Assembly (NCBI RefSeq): GCF_004571065.1
Contig: NZ_SPQN01000008.1
Coordinates: forward strand, 27,695 to 91,694
Source: Geodermatophilus sp. DF01-2
Lineage (GTDB): Bacteria > Actinomycetota > Actinomycetes > Mycobacteriales > Geodermatophilaceae
Direction: 5' to 3'
DNA: 64,000 bases
Every line of letters begins with the position of its first letter. Position 1 is the first letter of the stretch. A program made the translations under genes and the position numbers. This document shows positions 1-7,447 of this stretch, piece by piece. Below the pieces are notes generated by a model. The model was not told the DNA's origin, searched no databases, and was given only the letters and a program-made list of their open reading frames with translations.

Positions 1-406
1 TGCCGACCTGGCCCTCGACCCGGCCGACGACGTCGCCGCGCGGGTGCGCGAGCTGACCGGCGGCGCCGGCCTCGCCTACGCGTTCGACTTCGCCGGGGTC
101 GCGCCGGTGCGCGAGCAGGCGGTGCGGACCCTGGAGCGCGACGGCGCGCTGGTCCTGGTCGGGCTGACCGACCAGCCACTGACGATCCGCAACGGCACCC
201 AGTTCAGCTACTTCGGGCAGCGCATCCTCGGCCACTACGGCTCCGACCCCGAGCACGTGGGGGAGCTGGTGTCGCTGGTCCGGCACGGCCGGCTGGACCT
301 GTCCCGCTCGGTCTCGGGCACCCTCCCGCTCAGCGAGGCCGCGCGCGGGGTGGAGATGCTCGCCCACAAGGAGGGGAATCCCATCCGGCTGGTGCTGACG
401 CCATGA
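1..406 (+). CDS. Zinc-type (MDR) alcohol dehydrogenase, C-terminal part
   Basis: This is the 3' end of a gene that begins before the window; reading is open from base 2 and stops with TGA at 404-406. The visible ~134 residues are the C-terminal half of a medium-chain dehydrogenase/reductase: the end of the Rossmann NAD(P) domain (GGAGLAYAFDFAG, then GALVLVGL) and the typical terminal segment (SEAARGVEMLAHKEGNPIRLVLTP in two pieces). Family members oxidise alcohols or reduce quinones and enals with NAD(P)H. The zinc ligands and the substrate pocket lie outside the window, so the substrate cannot be named. The next gene is on the opposite strand, about 100 bases away, so the two converge. Confidence 0.8.
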   Translation, partial: ADLALDPADDVAARVRELTGGAGLAYAFDFAGVAPVREQAVRTLERDGALVLVGLTDQPLTIRNGTQFSYFGQRILGHYGSDPEHVGELVSLVRHGRLDLSRSVSGTLPLSEAARGVEMLAHKEGNPIRLVLTP

Positions 407-505
407 CACCGTCCTTCTCCGGACGACGGCCGCGGCCACGCGCCGTCCCCGACCGGAGCTGAGTCCCCCGGCCCTCCTCGGCGAACCCAGCCGGGTCCCC
501 GCTCG

Positions 506-1129
506 TCAGACCGACCGCTCACCGGGCTCCACGATGTGCACGTCGACCGCGCGGAACTGCTCCGGGGTGGCGAGCAGCACCGCCTTCGTCGGCTCCCCGA
601 CCTCGAGGGCCGACCCGCGGCGCAGCGCGGCGAGCGCGCGCAACCGCGGGTCGGCCAGGACGTCGTCCACCAGGCTGCGGTCTCCACCGGTGAACAGGGC
701 CTCCACCTCCCCTGCGTGCGGCAGCAGCACCCGGGCGGCGGTCTCGACGGCGGCGCCCACCACCGCGTCGGTCTGGTGGGCCCGCCGCCGGGCGAAGCGT
801 TGCTGCGACCAGCCGCCGGCCGCCGTCCGCCCCTGGACCTGGCGCGCGTCGACCTTGGAGACCACCAGGTCGGCGCCGTCGAACACCCCGACCGCCCACC
901 GACCGCGGCGGACCAGCAGGACGGCGGCGCGGTGCGGGATGCGGACCGCGGCGGTCAGCGAGGACAGCAGCGCCGGTCCCGGCCGCCAGTCGAACGGCGT
1001 CCGCAGGGTGACCTCGGTGGTGTCCGCACAGGTGACCCGCACGGCCCCGTCGAAGAGCTCGACGCGGTCGAAGGTGCCGTGCCGGGCGGCGACGCCGTCC
1101 AGCCAGCGGCCCAGCCGCTCGGGTGACAC
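506..1129 (-). CDS. acVLRF1 family peptidyl-tRNA hydrolase
   Basis: A 207-residue protein of the actinobacterial Vms1/ANKZF1-like release factor family, which is thought to cut nascent chains from tRNA on stalled large ribosomal subunits. The family's hallmark is visible in the middle: a GGWSQQRFARRRAHQ segment whose glutamine corresponds to the catalytic Gln of the VLRF1 domain. It is preceded by a beta-strand-rich half (AVLLVRRGRWAVGVFDG). GTG at 1127-1129 is chosen as start because it gives the usual family length; the open frame continues upstream but only into the rhodanese gene's antisense-like composition. It lies 41 bases after the rhodanese gene and is probably co-transcribed with it and the MFS gene. 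The function is inferred from family; the gene assignment is firm. Confidence 0.85.
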   Translation of the reverse strand: MSPERLGRWLDGVAARHGTFDRVELFDGAVRVTCADTTEVTLRTPFDWRPGPALLSSLTAAVRIPHRAAVLLVRRGRWAVGVFDGADLVVSKVDARQVQGRTAAGGWSQQRFARRRAHQTDAVVGAAVETAARVLLPHAGEVEALFTGGDRSLVDDVLADPRLRALAALRRGSALEVGEPTKAVLLATPEQFRAVDVHIVEPGERSV

Positions 1130-1170
1130 CCGGAGGCGTCGGCCACCCCCGGCGGCGGGACGGGGCCGGG

Positions 1171-1599
1171 TCAGGCCTGGCCGTCCCGGGTGGTGGGCAG
1201 CCCGGCCGCGGCCCAGGCCTGGTAGCCGCCGACGACGTCGGAGGCGCGGTGCAGACCCAGCGCCCGCAGCGAGTCGGCGGCGAGGCTGGAGGCGTAGCCC
1301 TCGTTGCAGAGAACGATCACCTCGACGTCGTGGCCGGTGGCCGCGGGTAGCCGAGCATCGCTGGCCGGGTCCAGGCGCCACTCCAGCACGTTGCGCTCGA
1401 CGACCAGCGCGCCGGGCACCTCGCCGTCCGCCTCCCGCTGGGCGACCGGGCGGGTGTCGACGAGGAGCGCGCCGGCCGCCATCCGCGCCGCGGCCTCCGC
1501 CGGCTCCAGCCGGTCGATACGGCCCCGCGTCTCCTCGAGCACCTCGTCGATCGAGCGGGTGGCGGGCGACGTTCCCACGGGCTCCGCCCTGTCGGTCAT
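1171..1599 (-). CDS. Rhodanese-like domain protein
   Basis: A 142-residue single rhodanese domain, starting at ATG 1597-1599, which overlaps the MFS stop codon as ATGA. Residues 45-50 (LLVDTRP) and 70-78 are the usual N-terminal strand and helix. The active-site loop carries the persulfide cysteine in VLCNEGYASSLAA (around residues 97-107), and the end is VVGGYQAWAAAGLP. Such proteins transfer sulfane sulfur or act as small sulfur or thiol sensors in the cytoplasm. Its coupling to a transporter upstream and to a ribosome-rescue type protein downstream gives no clear pathway. Confidence 0.88.
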   Translation of the reverse strand: MTDRAEPVGTSPATRSIDEVLEETRGRIDRLEPAEAAARMAAGALLVDTRPVAQREADGEVPGALVVERNVLEWRLDPASDARLPAATGHDVEVIVLCNEGYASSLAADSLRALGLHRASDVVGGYQAWAAAGLPTTRDGQA

Positions 1600-2858
1600 C
1601 GAGCCATCGCCGGCTCGGCGGCGTGCTCGGCGGGCACGTGCAGCAGCCGCTGGCCCGCGGCGACGACCACCGTCGCGACCGCGGCGGCGAGGGTGGCCAC
1701 GAGGAAGGCGGTGTTGGCCCCGCTCGTGTCGACCAGCTTCCCGGCCGCCGAGGAACCCACGGCCACCCCGAGGGCCAGGGCGGTGCCGATCCAGGTGAAC
1801 GCCTCCGTGGTCGCCGACCGGGGGACGAGGACCTCGGCCAGCGTGAAGGAGCTGATCAGGGACGGCGAAACGGCGAGCCCGGCGATCACCACGAAGGGGA
1901 TCATCAGCCAGACGTCCCGGACGAGGAAGAGCGGCAGGCTCAGCACGGTCAGCAACGCGAGGGCGACGACCAACCGGTGGCGCAGCGGGTGCCGCCAGTG
2001 CACGCTCCCCCAGCCGATCCCGCTGGCCATGGACCCGAGGGCCAGCGCGGCGATGAGGACGCCGGACAGCGGCATCGCGTCCGCCTCGTCGGCGAAGGCC
2101 ACCAGGGCAATTTCCAGGGTGCCGAGGACGGCACCCACGGCGGCGCCGACGACGAACAGCACCCGCAGGCCGGGGTTGCGGATCGCCGACGGCCCGCTGC
2201 GGGAGGCGTGCCCGTGCGGCGGCGGCTCGGTGCGGCCCTGGGCGGCGAACAGCAGGCTGCCGACCGCGGCCAGGACGAAGGCGGTGACCACGCCGGAGGT
2301 GGCATGCCCGGTCGTGGAGAGGATGGTGACCAGCACCGGGCCGACGATGAAGACGAACTCGTCGACCACCGACTCCATCGCCAGCGCGGCCGGGAGCCGG
2401 TGGGTCCCGCGCAGCAGGTGGGTCCAGCGCACCCGGATCATCGAGGCGACCGGCGGGATGCACGCCCCGGCCAGCCCGGCCGAGACGAACAGGATCCAGC
2501 GCGGCCAGTCCTCCTTGACCGCGGGCAGGAAGACGCAGCCGGCAGCGATGAAGACCGCGAGCACCGGCAGCAGCGTGCGGCGCTGGCCGTGGGTGTCGGC
2601 CCAGCGGCCGATCAGCGGGCCCGAGACGGCGGTGGTCAGCGCGCCGGTCGCCGCAACCGCCCCACCCAGGCCGTAGGAGCCGGTCTCCGAGGCGATCAAC
2701 AGCACCGAGCCGAGCCCGACCATCGACAGCGGCAGCCGCCCGACGAACGCGGCCAGGACCATCGGCAGTGCGTGCGGCGTGCGGAGCACATGCAGGTATG
2801 GGTTGGGCACGTGGGGAGGACCTGTCGTCTCAGGTGAGGGGGAGCTCCGGTACGACAA
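1596..2858 (-). CDS. MFS transporter
   Basis: A major facilitator superfamily permease of about 400-420 residues with twelve predicted hydrophobic segments and the loop 2-3 motif region GRWADTHGQRRTLLPV. It has a polar loop in the middle (EPPPHGHASRSG). The first gene of a three-gene operon with the rhodanese and acVLRF1 genes (ATGA overlap at its end). The longest frame starts with TTG at 2856-2858 without a clear ribosome binding site. GTG about 48 bases further in (before PNPYLHVLRTP) is an equally good or better start. Substrate unknown; similarity to drug-efflux type MFS proteins is inference. Confidence 0.82.
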   Translation of the reverse strand: MSYRSSPSPETTGPPHVPNPYLHVLRTPHALPMVLAAFVGRLPLSMVGLGSVLLIASETGSYGLGGAVAATGALTTAVSGPLIGRWADTHGQRRTLLPVLAVFIAAGCVFLPAVKEDWPRWILFVSAGLAGACIPPVASMIRVRWTHLLRGTHRLPAALAMESVVDEFVFIVGPVLVTILSTTGHATSGVVTAFVLAAVGSLLFAAQGRTEPPPHGHASRSGPSAIRNPGLRVLFVVGAAVGAVLGTLEIALVAFADEADAMPLSGVLIAALALGSMASGIGWGSVHWRHPLRHRLVVALALLTVLSLPLFLVRDVWLMIPFVVIAGLAVSPSLISSFTLAEVLVPRSATTEAFTWIGTALALGVAVGSSAAGKLVDTSGANTAFLVATLAAAVATVVVAAGQRLLHVPAEHAAEPAMAR

Positions 2859-2953
2859 GCCACGCTAACCGACGTCCGGAGCCGGGGCCCGGTGGCGTAC
2901 GAGCCGCCGCACGGGCCCGGGGCACCGCCCCGAGTGTGCGAGGGGGGCCCGAT

Positions 2954-3122
2954 GACCCCGTCCAGGGCCCCGCCCTGAGTTGCCGAAGGGCGGGGAGGAC
3001 GGGGTCCTGCAGGGCGGCCTCCCTGCTCCCCGCCGCGAGCCTGCGAGTGTCGGGGAGCAGGGGAGCGGCCCCGTCCCGGGTCCCGCCCCGAGCCTGCGAG
3101 GCGCGGGGAGGACGGGGTCCTC
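2954..3122. repeat. Three tandem terminator-like inverted repeats after pckG
   Basis: Three hairpin units lie directly downstream of the pckG stop codon. Unit 1 pairs ACCCCGTCC near 2955-2963 with GGACGGGGT near 2998-3006. Unit 2 pairs CCTGCTCCCCG (3022-3032) with CGGGGAGCAGG (3051-3061). Unit 3 pairs GGCCCCGTCC (3067-3076) with GGACGGGGTCC (3110-3120). Units 2 and 3 share an AGCCTGCGAG core between the arms. They belong to a dispersed family seen at many gene ends in this window. Read on the minus strand, the pckG transcript would enter unit 3 four or so bases after its TGA. A terminator role is inferred from position and structure. Confidence 0.75.
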
Positions 3123-3124
3123 TC

Positions 3125-4939
3125 TCAGGCGAGCCGGTGCTCCAGGATGGCCAGCTCGTCCCACATGGTGCTGGGAAGCTTGTCGCCGAACTTCTGGAAC
3201 CACTCGGTGATCTGCGGGACCTCGGCGCGCCACTCGTCCTTGTCGACGGCGAGGGCCTTCTCCACCTGCTCGCGGGTCATGTCCAGGCCGGAGACGTCCA
3301 GCGAGTCCGGCGTCGGGACGTGGCCGACCGCGGTCTCCTCGGCGGCCGCGGTGCCCTCGAGCCGCTCGACGACCCACTTGAGGACCCGGCTGTTCTCCCC
3401 GAAGCCCGGCCACAGGAAGCCGCCGTCCTCGTCGCGGCGGAACCAGTTCACGTAGAAGATCCGCGGCAGCTTGGTGGCGTCGTGCATCTTGCCGGTCTCG
3501 ACCCAGTGGCCGAAGTAGTCGCCGGCGTTGTAGCCGATGAACGGCAGCATCGCGAAGGGGTCGCGGCGGACGACGCCGACCGCGCCGGTGGCCGCGGCCG
3601 TCGTCTCCGAAGAGAGCGTGGCCCCCATGAAGACGCCGTGGTTCCAGTCCCGCGCTTCGGTGACCAGCGGGATCGTGGTCTTGCGGCGCCCGCCGAAGAG
3701 GATCGCCGAGATCGGCACGCCCTTCGGGTCCTCGTACTCCGGCGCCAGGATCGGGCACTGGGTGATCGGCGTGCAGAACCGGCTGTTCGGGTGACTGGAG
3801 GGCTCGTCGCTCTCCGGCGTCCAGTCCTGCTTCTTCCAGCTGGTGAGATGCGCTGGCGGCTCCTCGGTCATGCCCTCCCACCAGACGTCGCCGTCGTCGG
3901 TGAGCGCGACGTTGGTGAACACCGAGTTGCCCTTGTCGATGGTGCGCATCGCGTTGGGGTTGGTGTCCCAGCCGGTGCCCGGGGCGACGCCGAAGAGTCC
4001 GTACTCGGGGTTGAGCGCGTAGAGCCGACCGTCCTCGCCGAACCGCATCCAGGCGATGTCGTCACCGAGGGTCTCGACCTTCCAGCCCGGGATGGTCGGC
4101 TCGAGCATCGCCAGGTTGGTCTTGCCGCAGGCCGACGGGAAGGCCGCGGCGACGTAGTAGGTCTTCTGCTGCGGGCTGGTCAGCTTGAGGATCAGCATGT
4201 GCTCGGCCAGCCAGCCCTCGTCGCGCGCCATGACCGAGGCGATGCGCAGCGAGTAGCACTTCTTGCCGAGCAGCGCGTTGCCGCCGTAACCCGAGCCGTA
4301 GGACCAGATCATGCGCTCCTCGGGGAAGTGCACGATGTACTTGGTGTCGCTGCAGGGCCAGGGCACGTCCTGCTGACCCGACTCCAGCGGGGCACCGAGG
4401 GAGTGCATGGCGGGGACGAAGGGCCGGTCCTCCCCCATGGCCTCGAGGATGTGACCGCCGATGCGGGCCATGACCCGCATCGAGACGACGACGTACTCGG
4501 AGTCGGTGAGCTCGACGCCGAACATCGGGTTCTCGGCGTCGACCGGGCCCATGCAGAACGGGATGACGTACATCGTCCGGCCGCGCATGCACCCGCGGTA
4601 CAGCTCGGTCATGACCGACTTCATCTCGGCCGGGTCCATCCAGTTGTTGGTGGGCCCGGCGTCGGCCTCGTCCTTCGAGCAGATGAAGGTGCGGTCCTCG
4701 ACGCGCGCGACGTCGCTCGGGTCGGAGGCGCACCAGAAGGAGTTGGGCTTCTTGTCCAGGCGGGTGAAGGTGCCCGCGTCGACCAGCTGCTGGGTGAGGC
4801 GCTCCCACTCCTCGTCGCTCCCGTCCACCCACACGACCCGGTCCGGGGTGGTCAGCTCGGCCATCTCCTGCACCCAGGCCAGCAGCCGGGCGTGGGTGGT
4901 CGGGGCGTTCTCGAGACCGGGGGTGGCCACGGAAGTCAC
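3125..4939 (-). CDS. pckG: Phosphoenolpyruvate carboxykinase (GTP)
   Basis: A 604-residue GTP-dependent PEP carboxykinase, which converts oxaloacetate plus GTP to phosphoenolpyruvate, GDP and CO2, the entry step of gluconeogenesis in the cytosol. The kinase-1a loop FPSACGKTN (residues 267-275, with the reactive Cys271) and the metal-binding GDDIAWM (292-298) are intact. So are the N-terminal substrate segment ([14 protein letters not shown]) and the C-terminal guanine-binding region ([10 protein letters not shown]). Length is normal for the family. GTG at 4937-4939 is preferred because GGATGGAGA sits 7 or so bases upstream and MTSVATPG matches family N-termini; an in-frame GTG at 4963 would add eight residues. 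The gene stands alone and is followed by the triple hairpin repeat. Confidence 0.96.
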   Translation of the reverse strand: MTSVATPGLENAPTTHARLLAWVQEMAELTTPDRVVWVDGSDEEWERLTQQLVDAGTFTRLDKKPNSFWCASDPSDVARVEDRTFICSKDEADAGPTNNWMDPAEMKSVMTELYRGCMRGRTMYVIPFCMGPVDAENPMFGVELTDSEYVVVSMRVMARIGGHILEAMGEDRPFVPAMHSLGAPLESGQQDVPWPCSDTKYIVHFPEERMIWSYGSGYGGNALLGKKCYSLRIASVMARDEGWLAEHMLILKLTSPQQKTYYVAAAFPSACGKTNLAMLEPTIPGWKVETLGDDIAWMRFGEDGRLYALNPEYGLFGVAPGTGWDTNPNAMRTIDKGNSVFTNVALTDDGDVWWEGMTEEPPAHLTSWKKQDWTPESDEPSSHPNSRFCTPITQCPILAPEYEDPKGVPISAILFGGRRKTTIPLVTEARDWNHGVFMGATLSSETTAAATGAVGVVRRDPFAMLPFIGYNAGDYFGHWVETGKMHDATKLPRIFYVNWFRRDEDGGFLWPGFGENSRVLKWVVERLEGTAAAEETAVGHVPTPDSLDVSGLDMTREQVEKALAVDKDEWRAEVPQITEWFQKFGDKLPSTMWDELAILEHRLA

Positions 4940-5072
4940 GGCGTCTCCATCCTCTGGGTACACCGGGCGGGGAGCCGCCGGCGCTGGTGCTCGTCCTGCT
5001 CAGCTGTGATCCGGACCGCCTGGCGCTCCGGGCGCCGGCGACGGGCCGGGGTTCCGGAGAGCCTACAAGCGC

Positions 5073-5116
5073 GGACGTCCACTGTAACCGTGAGAGACGT
5101 TACGTATAAGACGTCT
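5073..5116. promoter_or_regulatory. Palindromic operator-like sites upstream of pckG
   Basis: The 247 bases between pckG (minus) and the small acidic protein gene (plus) hold two symmetrical sequences: the perfect palindrome GGACGTCC at 5073-5080, and AGACGT (5095-5100) separated by 10 bases from ACGTCT (5111-5116). On the minus strand a sigma-A-like pair GTTACA / TAGGCT with 17-base spacing can be drawn across the first palindrome, which would place it between the -35 and -10 boxes of pckG. The promoter call is weak; the symmetry is seen directly. Confidence 0.4.
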
Positions 5117-5186
5117 ACCCGAGGTGCCGGAGGATGCCGCCGCGGTTCCGGGGTTCACGGGCGGTCCCCGCGGGAAGGGGGCACGG

Positions 5187-5447
5187 ATGACCGTCACCGA
5201 CCCCGACGTCCCGGACCCGCTGAACGACCCCCGCACGCTGCAGGCCGACCCCGGGGCCTACGGGCAGGGCGGAGACCTCGCCTCCACCGAGGACGACGCC
5301 ATGGCCACCGGCGAGGAGGAGCTGGCCACCGGCGAGGAGGAGCTGGCCACCGGCGGGGACGAGCTGACCGCCGGCCGGGACGCGGCCGACGACGCCGGTG
5401 ACGGGGACGTGACCGGCGGCGCGTGGTCCGAGGCCCCGCGCAGCTGA
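5187..5447 (+). CDS. Small acidic protein with tandem ATGEEEL repeats
   Basis: An 86-residue, strongly acidic, probably disordered protein of unknown function. ATG at 5187 follows a GGGAAGGGGG stretch; an upstream in-frame start would add a non-acidic segment and is not preferred. The middle is built of a 21-base tandem repeat encoding ATGEEEL, ATGEEEL, ATGGDEL. No membrane segment, signal peptide or catalytic motif is visible. Composition (Asp, Glu, Gly, Ala, Pro) resembles short actinobacterial proteins annotated only as hypothetical. Confidence 0.55.
   Translation: MTVTDPDVPDPLNDPRTLQADPGAYGQGGDLASTEDDAMATGEEELATGEEELATGGDELTAGRDAADDAGDGDVTGGAWSEAPRS
5304..5366 (+). repeat. 21-base tandem repeat, three units
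   Basis: Units at 5304-5324, 5325-5345 and 5346-5366, in frame within the small acidic protein. The first two are identical and the third is diverged at its end. The unit length is a multiple of three, so copy-number change would keep the frame. Confidence 0.8.
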
Positions 5448-5522
5448 GGCGGATCGGGCCGTTTCGGCTGCGGCCGGCCGGGAACCCCTCGGGACCCGAC
5501 AGTCGACGCGAGGAGGACCGCT

Positions 5523-5765
5523 ATGGCCACCGGTGAGACCGGTTTCGAGGACGTCACCTACGACCTCATCTCGGTGCAGTACCACTCGCTCAAGGCCGGG
5601 CACGACTACGGCCAATACGTCCGCGACGCGGAGAACGCCGGGCTGCAGGACGTCGCGGCCTTCTTCCGCGAGGTCATGGAGCAGGACTCCGCGCGGGCGC
5701 GGCGCTGCCACGAGTTCCTCCGGCAGCTGTCCGGGACCGAGCAGGGCGGCCCCGCGACGCAGTAG
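5523..5765 (+). CDS. Small helical protein, function unknown
   Basis: An 80-residue protein starting at ATG 5523 after a clear GAGGAGGACC ribosome binding site. The sequence is predicted almost wholly helical (YDLISVQYHSLKAGHDYGQY, then DVAAFFREVMEQDSARARRCHEFL). It carries a pattern of His, Glu and Asp residues that recalls half of a ferritin-like four-helix bundle, but no complete di-iron motif can be shown. It lies in the same direction as the acidic protein 75 bases upstream. Conserved small proteins of this type occur in actinobacteria; no function is claimed. Confidence 0.72.
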   Translation: MATGETGFEDVTYDLISVQYHSLKAGHDYGQYVRDAENAGLQDVAAFFREVMEQDSARARRCHEFLRQLSGTEQGGPATQ

Positions 5766-5767
5766 CA

Positions 5768-5826
5768 GAAGGACCCCCTGCCCCCCGCCACTTGCAAGCT
5801 CGCGGCGGGACCCTGCAGGGGGCCCA
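5768..5826 (+). terminator. Stop-adjacent inverted repeat (C-rich variant)
   Basis: GGACCCCCTGC (5771-5781) pairs with GCAGGGGGCC (5815-5824), a few bases after the TAG of the small helical protein. Between the arms is CTTGCAAGCTCGCGGCGGGACC. The same layout occurs at 62251-62307, so it is a second module of the dispersed terminator-like repeat family. Confidence 0.65.
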
Positions 5827-5856
5827 CTCAGGGCCGTCACCGGGCACGATGACGCC

Positions 5857-6826
5857 GTGATCCGCACGTCGCTGACCCGTCTGTTCGGCCTGACCGCACC
5901 GGTCGTGGGAGCTCCGATGGCCGGGGTGGCCGGTGGAGCGCTGGCCCGGGCGGTCTCCCTCGGCGGGGGCCTGGGCACGATCGGCGTGGGCAACGCCGCC
6001 ACGCCGGAGTTCGTCGCCGAGCAGGCCGCCGTCCCGGCCGCCGACGGCCTGCCGTTCGGCATCGGGCCTCATGGCCTGGGCGCTGGCCGAGCGCCCCGAG
6101 CTGCTCGACGCCGCGGTCGCCGCGCGCCCGGCGCTGGTGTCGGTGTCCTTCGGAGATCCGGCGCCCGCGGTGGGGCCGCTGCACGAGGCCGGCATTGCCG
6201 TCGCGGCGCAGGTGAACACGGCCGACGACGTCCGCCGTGCACAGGAGGCCGGCGTCGACCTGCTCGTCGCCCAGGGCACCGAGGCCGGCGGGCACACCGG
6301 GCACCGGGCCACCCTGCCGCTGCTGCAGGAGGTGCTGGCCCTGGCCGACCGACCGGTGCTCGCCGCCGGGGGCATCGCGACCGGCGCGGGGATCGCCGCG
6401 GCGCTGGTCGCCGGCGCCGCCGGGGTCTGGATCGGCACGCCCCTGCTGGCCTGCCCCGAGGCGCTCAACTCCCCCGCCGCGCGCGCCCGGGTGTGCGCGG
6501 CCCGGGGCGAGGACACCGTGCTCACCCGCGCCTTCGACGTGGCGCAGGGGCTGGCCTGGCCCGAGCGGTGGCCGGGGCGGGCGCTGGTCAACGACTTCAG
6601 CCGCGAGTGGCACGGGCGGGAGGAGGAGCTGGCCGCGGACGCCGAAGCGACCCGCCGGGTGGTCGAGGCACGGCGGACCGGCGACCTGGCCGCCGCTCCG
6701 CTCTACGCCGGGGAGTCGGTCGGCCTGGTCACCGCAGAGCGACCGGCGGCCGACGTCGTCCGGGACCTGGCCGTCGGGGCCGAGCGCGCGCTGCGGGCGG
6801 CGGCGGACCTGCTGACCGGACCGTGA
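5857..6826 (+). pseudogene. Nitronate monooxygenase, interrupted by a +1 frameshift
   Basis: The gene for an FMN-dependent nitronate monooxygenase (2-nitropropane dioxygenase family) is split over two frames. The first frame, from GTG 5857, encodes LFGLTAPVVGAPMAGVAGGALARAV and runs to PFGIG. The rest, from LMAWALAERPE onward, is in the next frame and carries the family landmarks: VSFGDP, QVNTADD, VAQGTEAGGHTG (with the catalytic His), LAAGGIA and AGVWIGTPLLA. An extra C at 6067-6068 explains the shift. Without it the product is about 322 residues, the normal length. It may be a real inactivation or a single sequencing error; the reading on both sides shows no other decay. Confidence 0.85.
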
Positions 6827-6827
6827 C

Positions 6828-6877
6828 GGCCCCCTCCAGTGCGTTCCCGAGCGAACGAGGGGCGCCCTGGAGGGGCC
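6828..6877. terminator. Bidirectional hairpin between convergent genes
   Basis: GGCCCCCTCCAG (6828-6839) pairs with CTGGAGGGGCC (6867-6877), followed by TTCC. It sits exactly between the stop of the nitronate monooxygenase gene and the stop of the FKBP gene, which converge, so it could terminate both transcripts. Confidence 0.7.
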
Positions 6878-6881
6878 TTCC

Positions 6882-7259
6882 TCAGCGGACGCCGACGAGG
6901 TCGACGACGAAGACCAGCGTCGCGCCGGGCTTGATGACGCCGCCGGCGCCGCGGTCGCCGTAGGCCTTGTGCGGCGGGATGGTCAACCGGCGCCGCCCGC
7001 CGACCCGCATCCCGGCGATGCCCTCGTCCCAGCCCTGGATGACCTCGCCCCCGCCCAGCCGGATCTCCAGGGGGTCGCCGCGGTCCCAGGAGGCGTCGAA
7101 CTGCTCGCCGCCCTCGTGGGTGACGCCGACGTAGTGGGCGCTCACCAGGTCACCGGCCTTGGCCTCGGGGCCGTCGCCGACGACGAGGTCCTCGATCACC
7201 AGGTCGTCGGGCGCCGGGCCGGTCGGCGGCTCGACGTCGGGGCGGGTGGGTTCGGCCAT
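6882..7259 (-). CDS. FKBP-type peptidyl-prolyl cis-trans isomerase
   Basis: A 125-residue single-domain FKBP. After a short Pro/Asp-rich N-terminus comes the full domain: AHYVGVTHEGGEQFDASWDRGDPLEIRLG, then VIQGWDEGIAGMRVGGRRRLTIPP, YGDRGAGG and the closing LVFVVDLVGV. The FK506-pocket residues (Tyr, Phe-Asp, Val-Ile, Trp, Tyr) are in place, so it should be an active prolyl isomerase assisting protein folding in the cytoplasm. There is no signal peptide. ATG at 7257-7259 has GAGGAGAACC just upstream. Confidence 0.93.
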   Translation of the reverse strand: MAEPTRPDVEPPTGPAPDDLVIEDLVVGDGPEAKAGDLVSAHYVGVTHEGGEQFDASWDRGDPLEIRLGGGEVIQGWDEGIAGMRVGGRRRLTIPPHKAYGDRGAGGVIKPGATLVFVVDLVGVR

Positions 7260-7447
7260 CGGTTCTCCTCGGGGTCGGTGCCGGGTGGGTCCCGACGGGC
7301 TCCCCCATCCAAACAGCGGTTCGGCGGGGTCGCCGGGCGGGCTGCGGTCCGGCGGCGGTACCGACCAACCTCGGGTGCCGGTCGAGGCGGTGGCCCGGAC
7401 CCGCCCGACCGGGTGCGGGGCGCACCGCGCCGTGCTGGGCTGGGGCG

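Noticed and set aside
534..2837. Very long open frame on the plus strand opposite the MFS, rhodanese and acVLRF1 genes
   Set aside because: Its product is Arg/Pro/Gly-rich with no domain; the minus-strand genes have clear family motifs. Long antisense frames are expected at this GC content.
2858..2880. Possible iron box before the first MFS gene (ACAAGCCACGCTAACCGAC)
   Set aside because: Only about 11 of 19 positions match the consensus, and the left half is lost; it more likely contains a -10 element on the minus strand.
5304..5366. 21-base tandem repeat considered as a minisatellite-driven phase switch
   Set aside because: The unit is a multiple of three and only three copies exist, so it cannot switch the frame.
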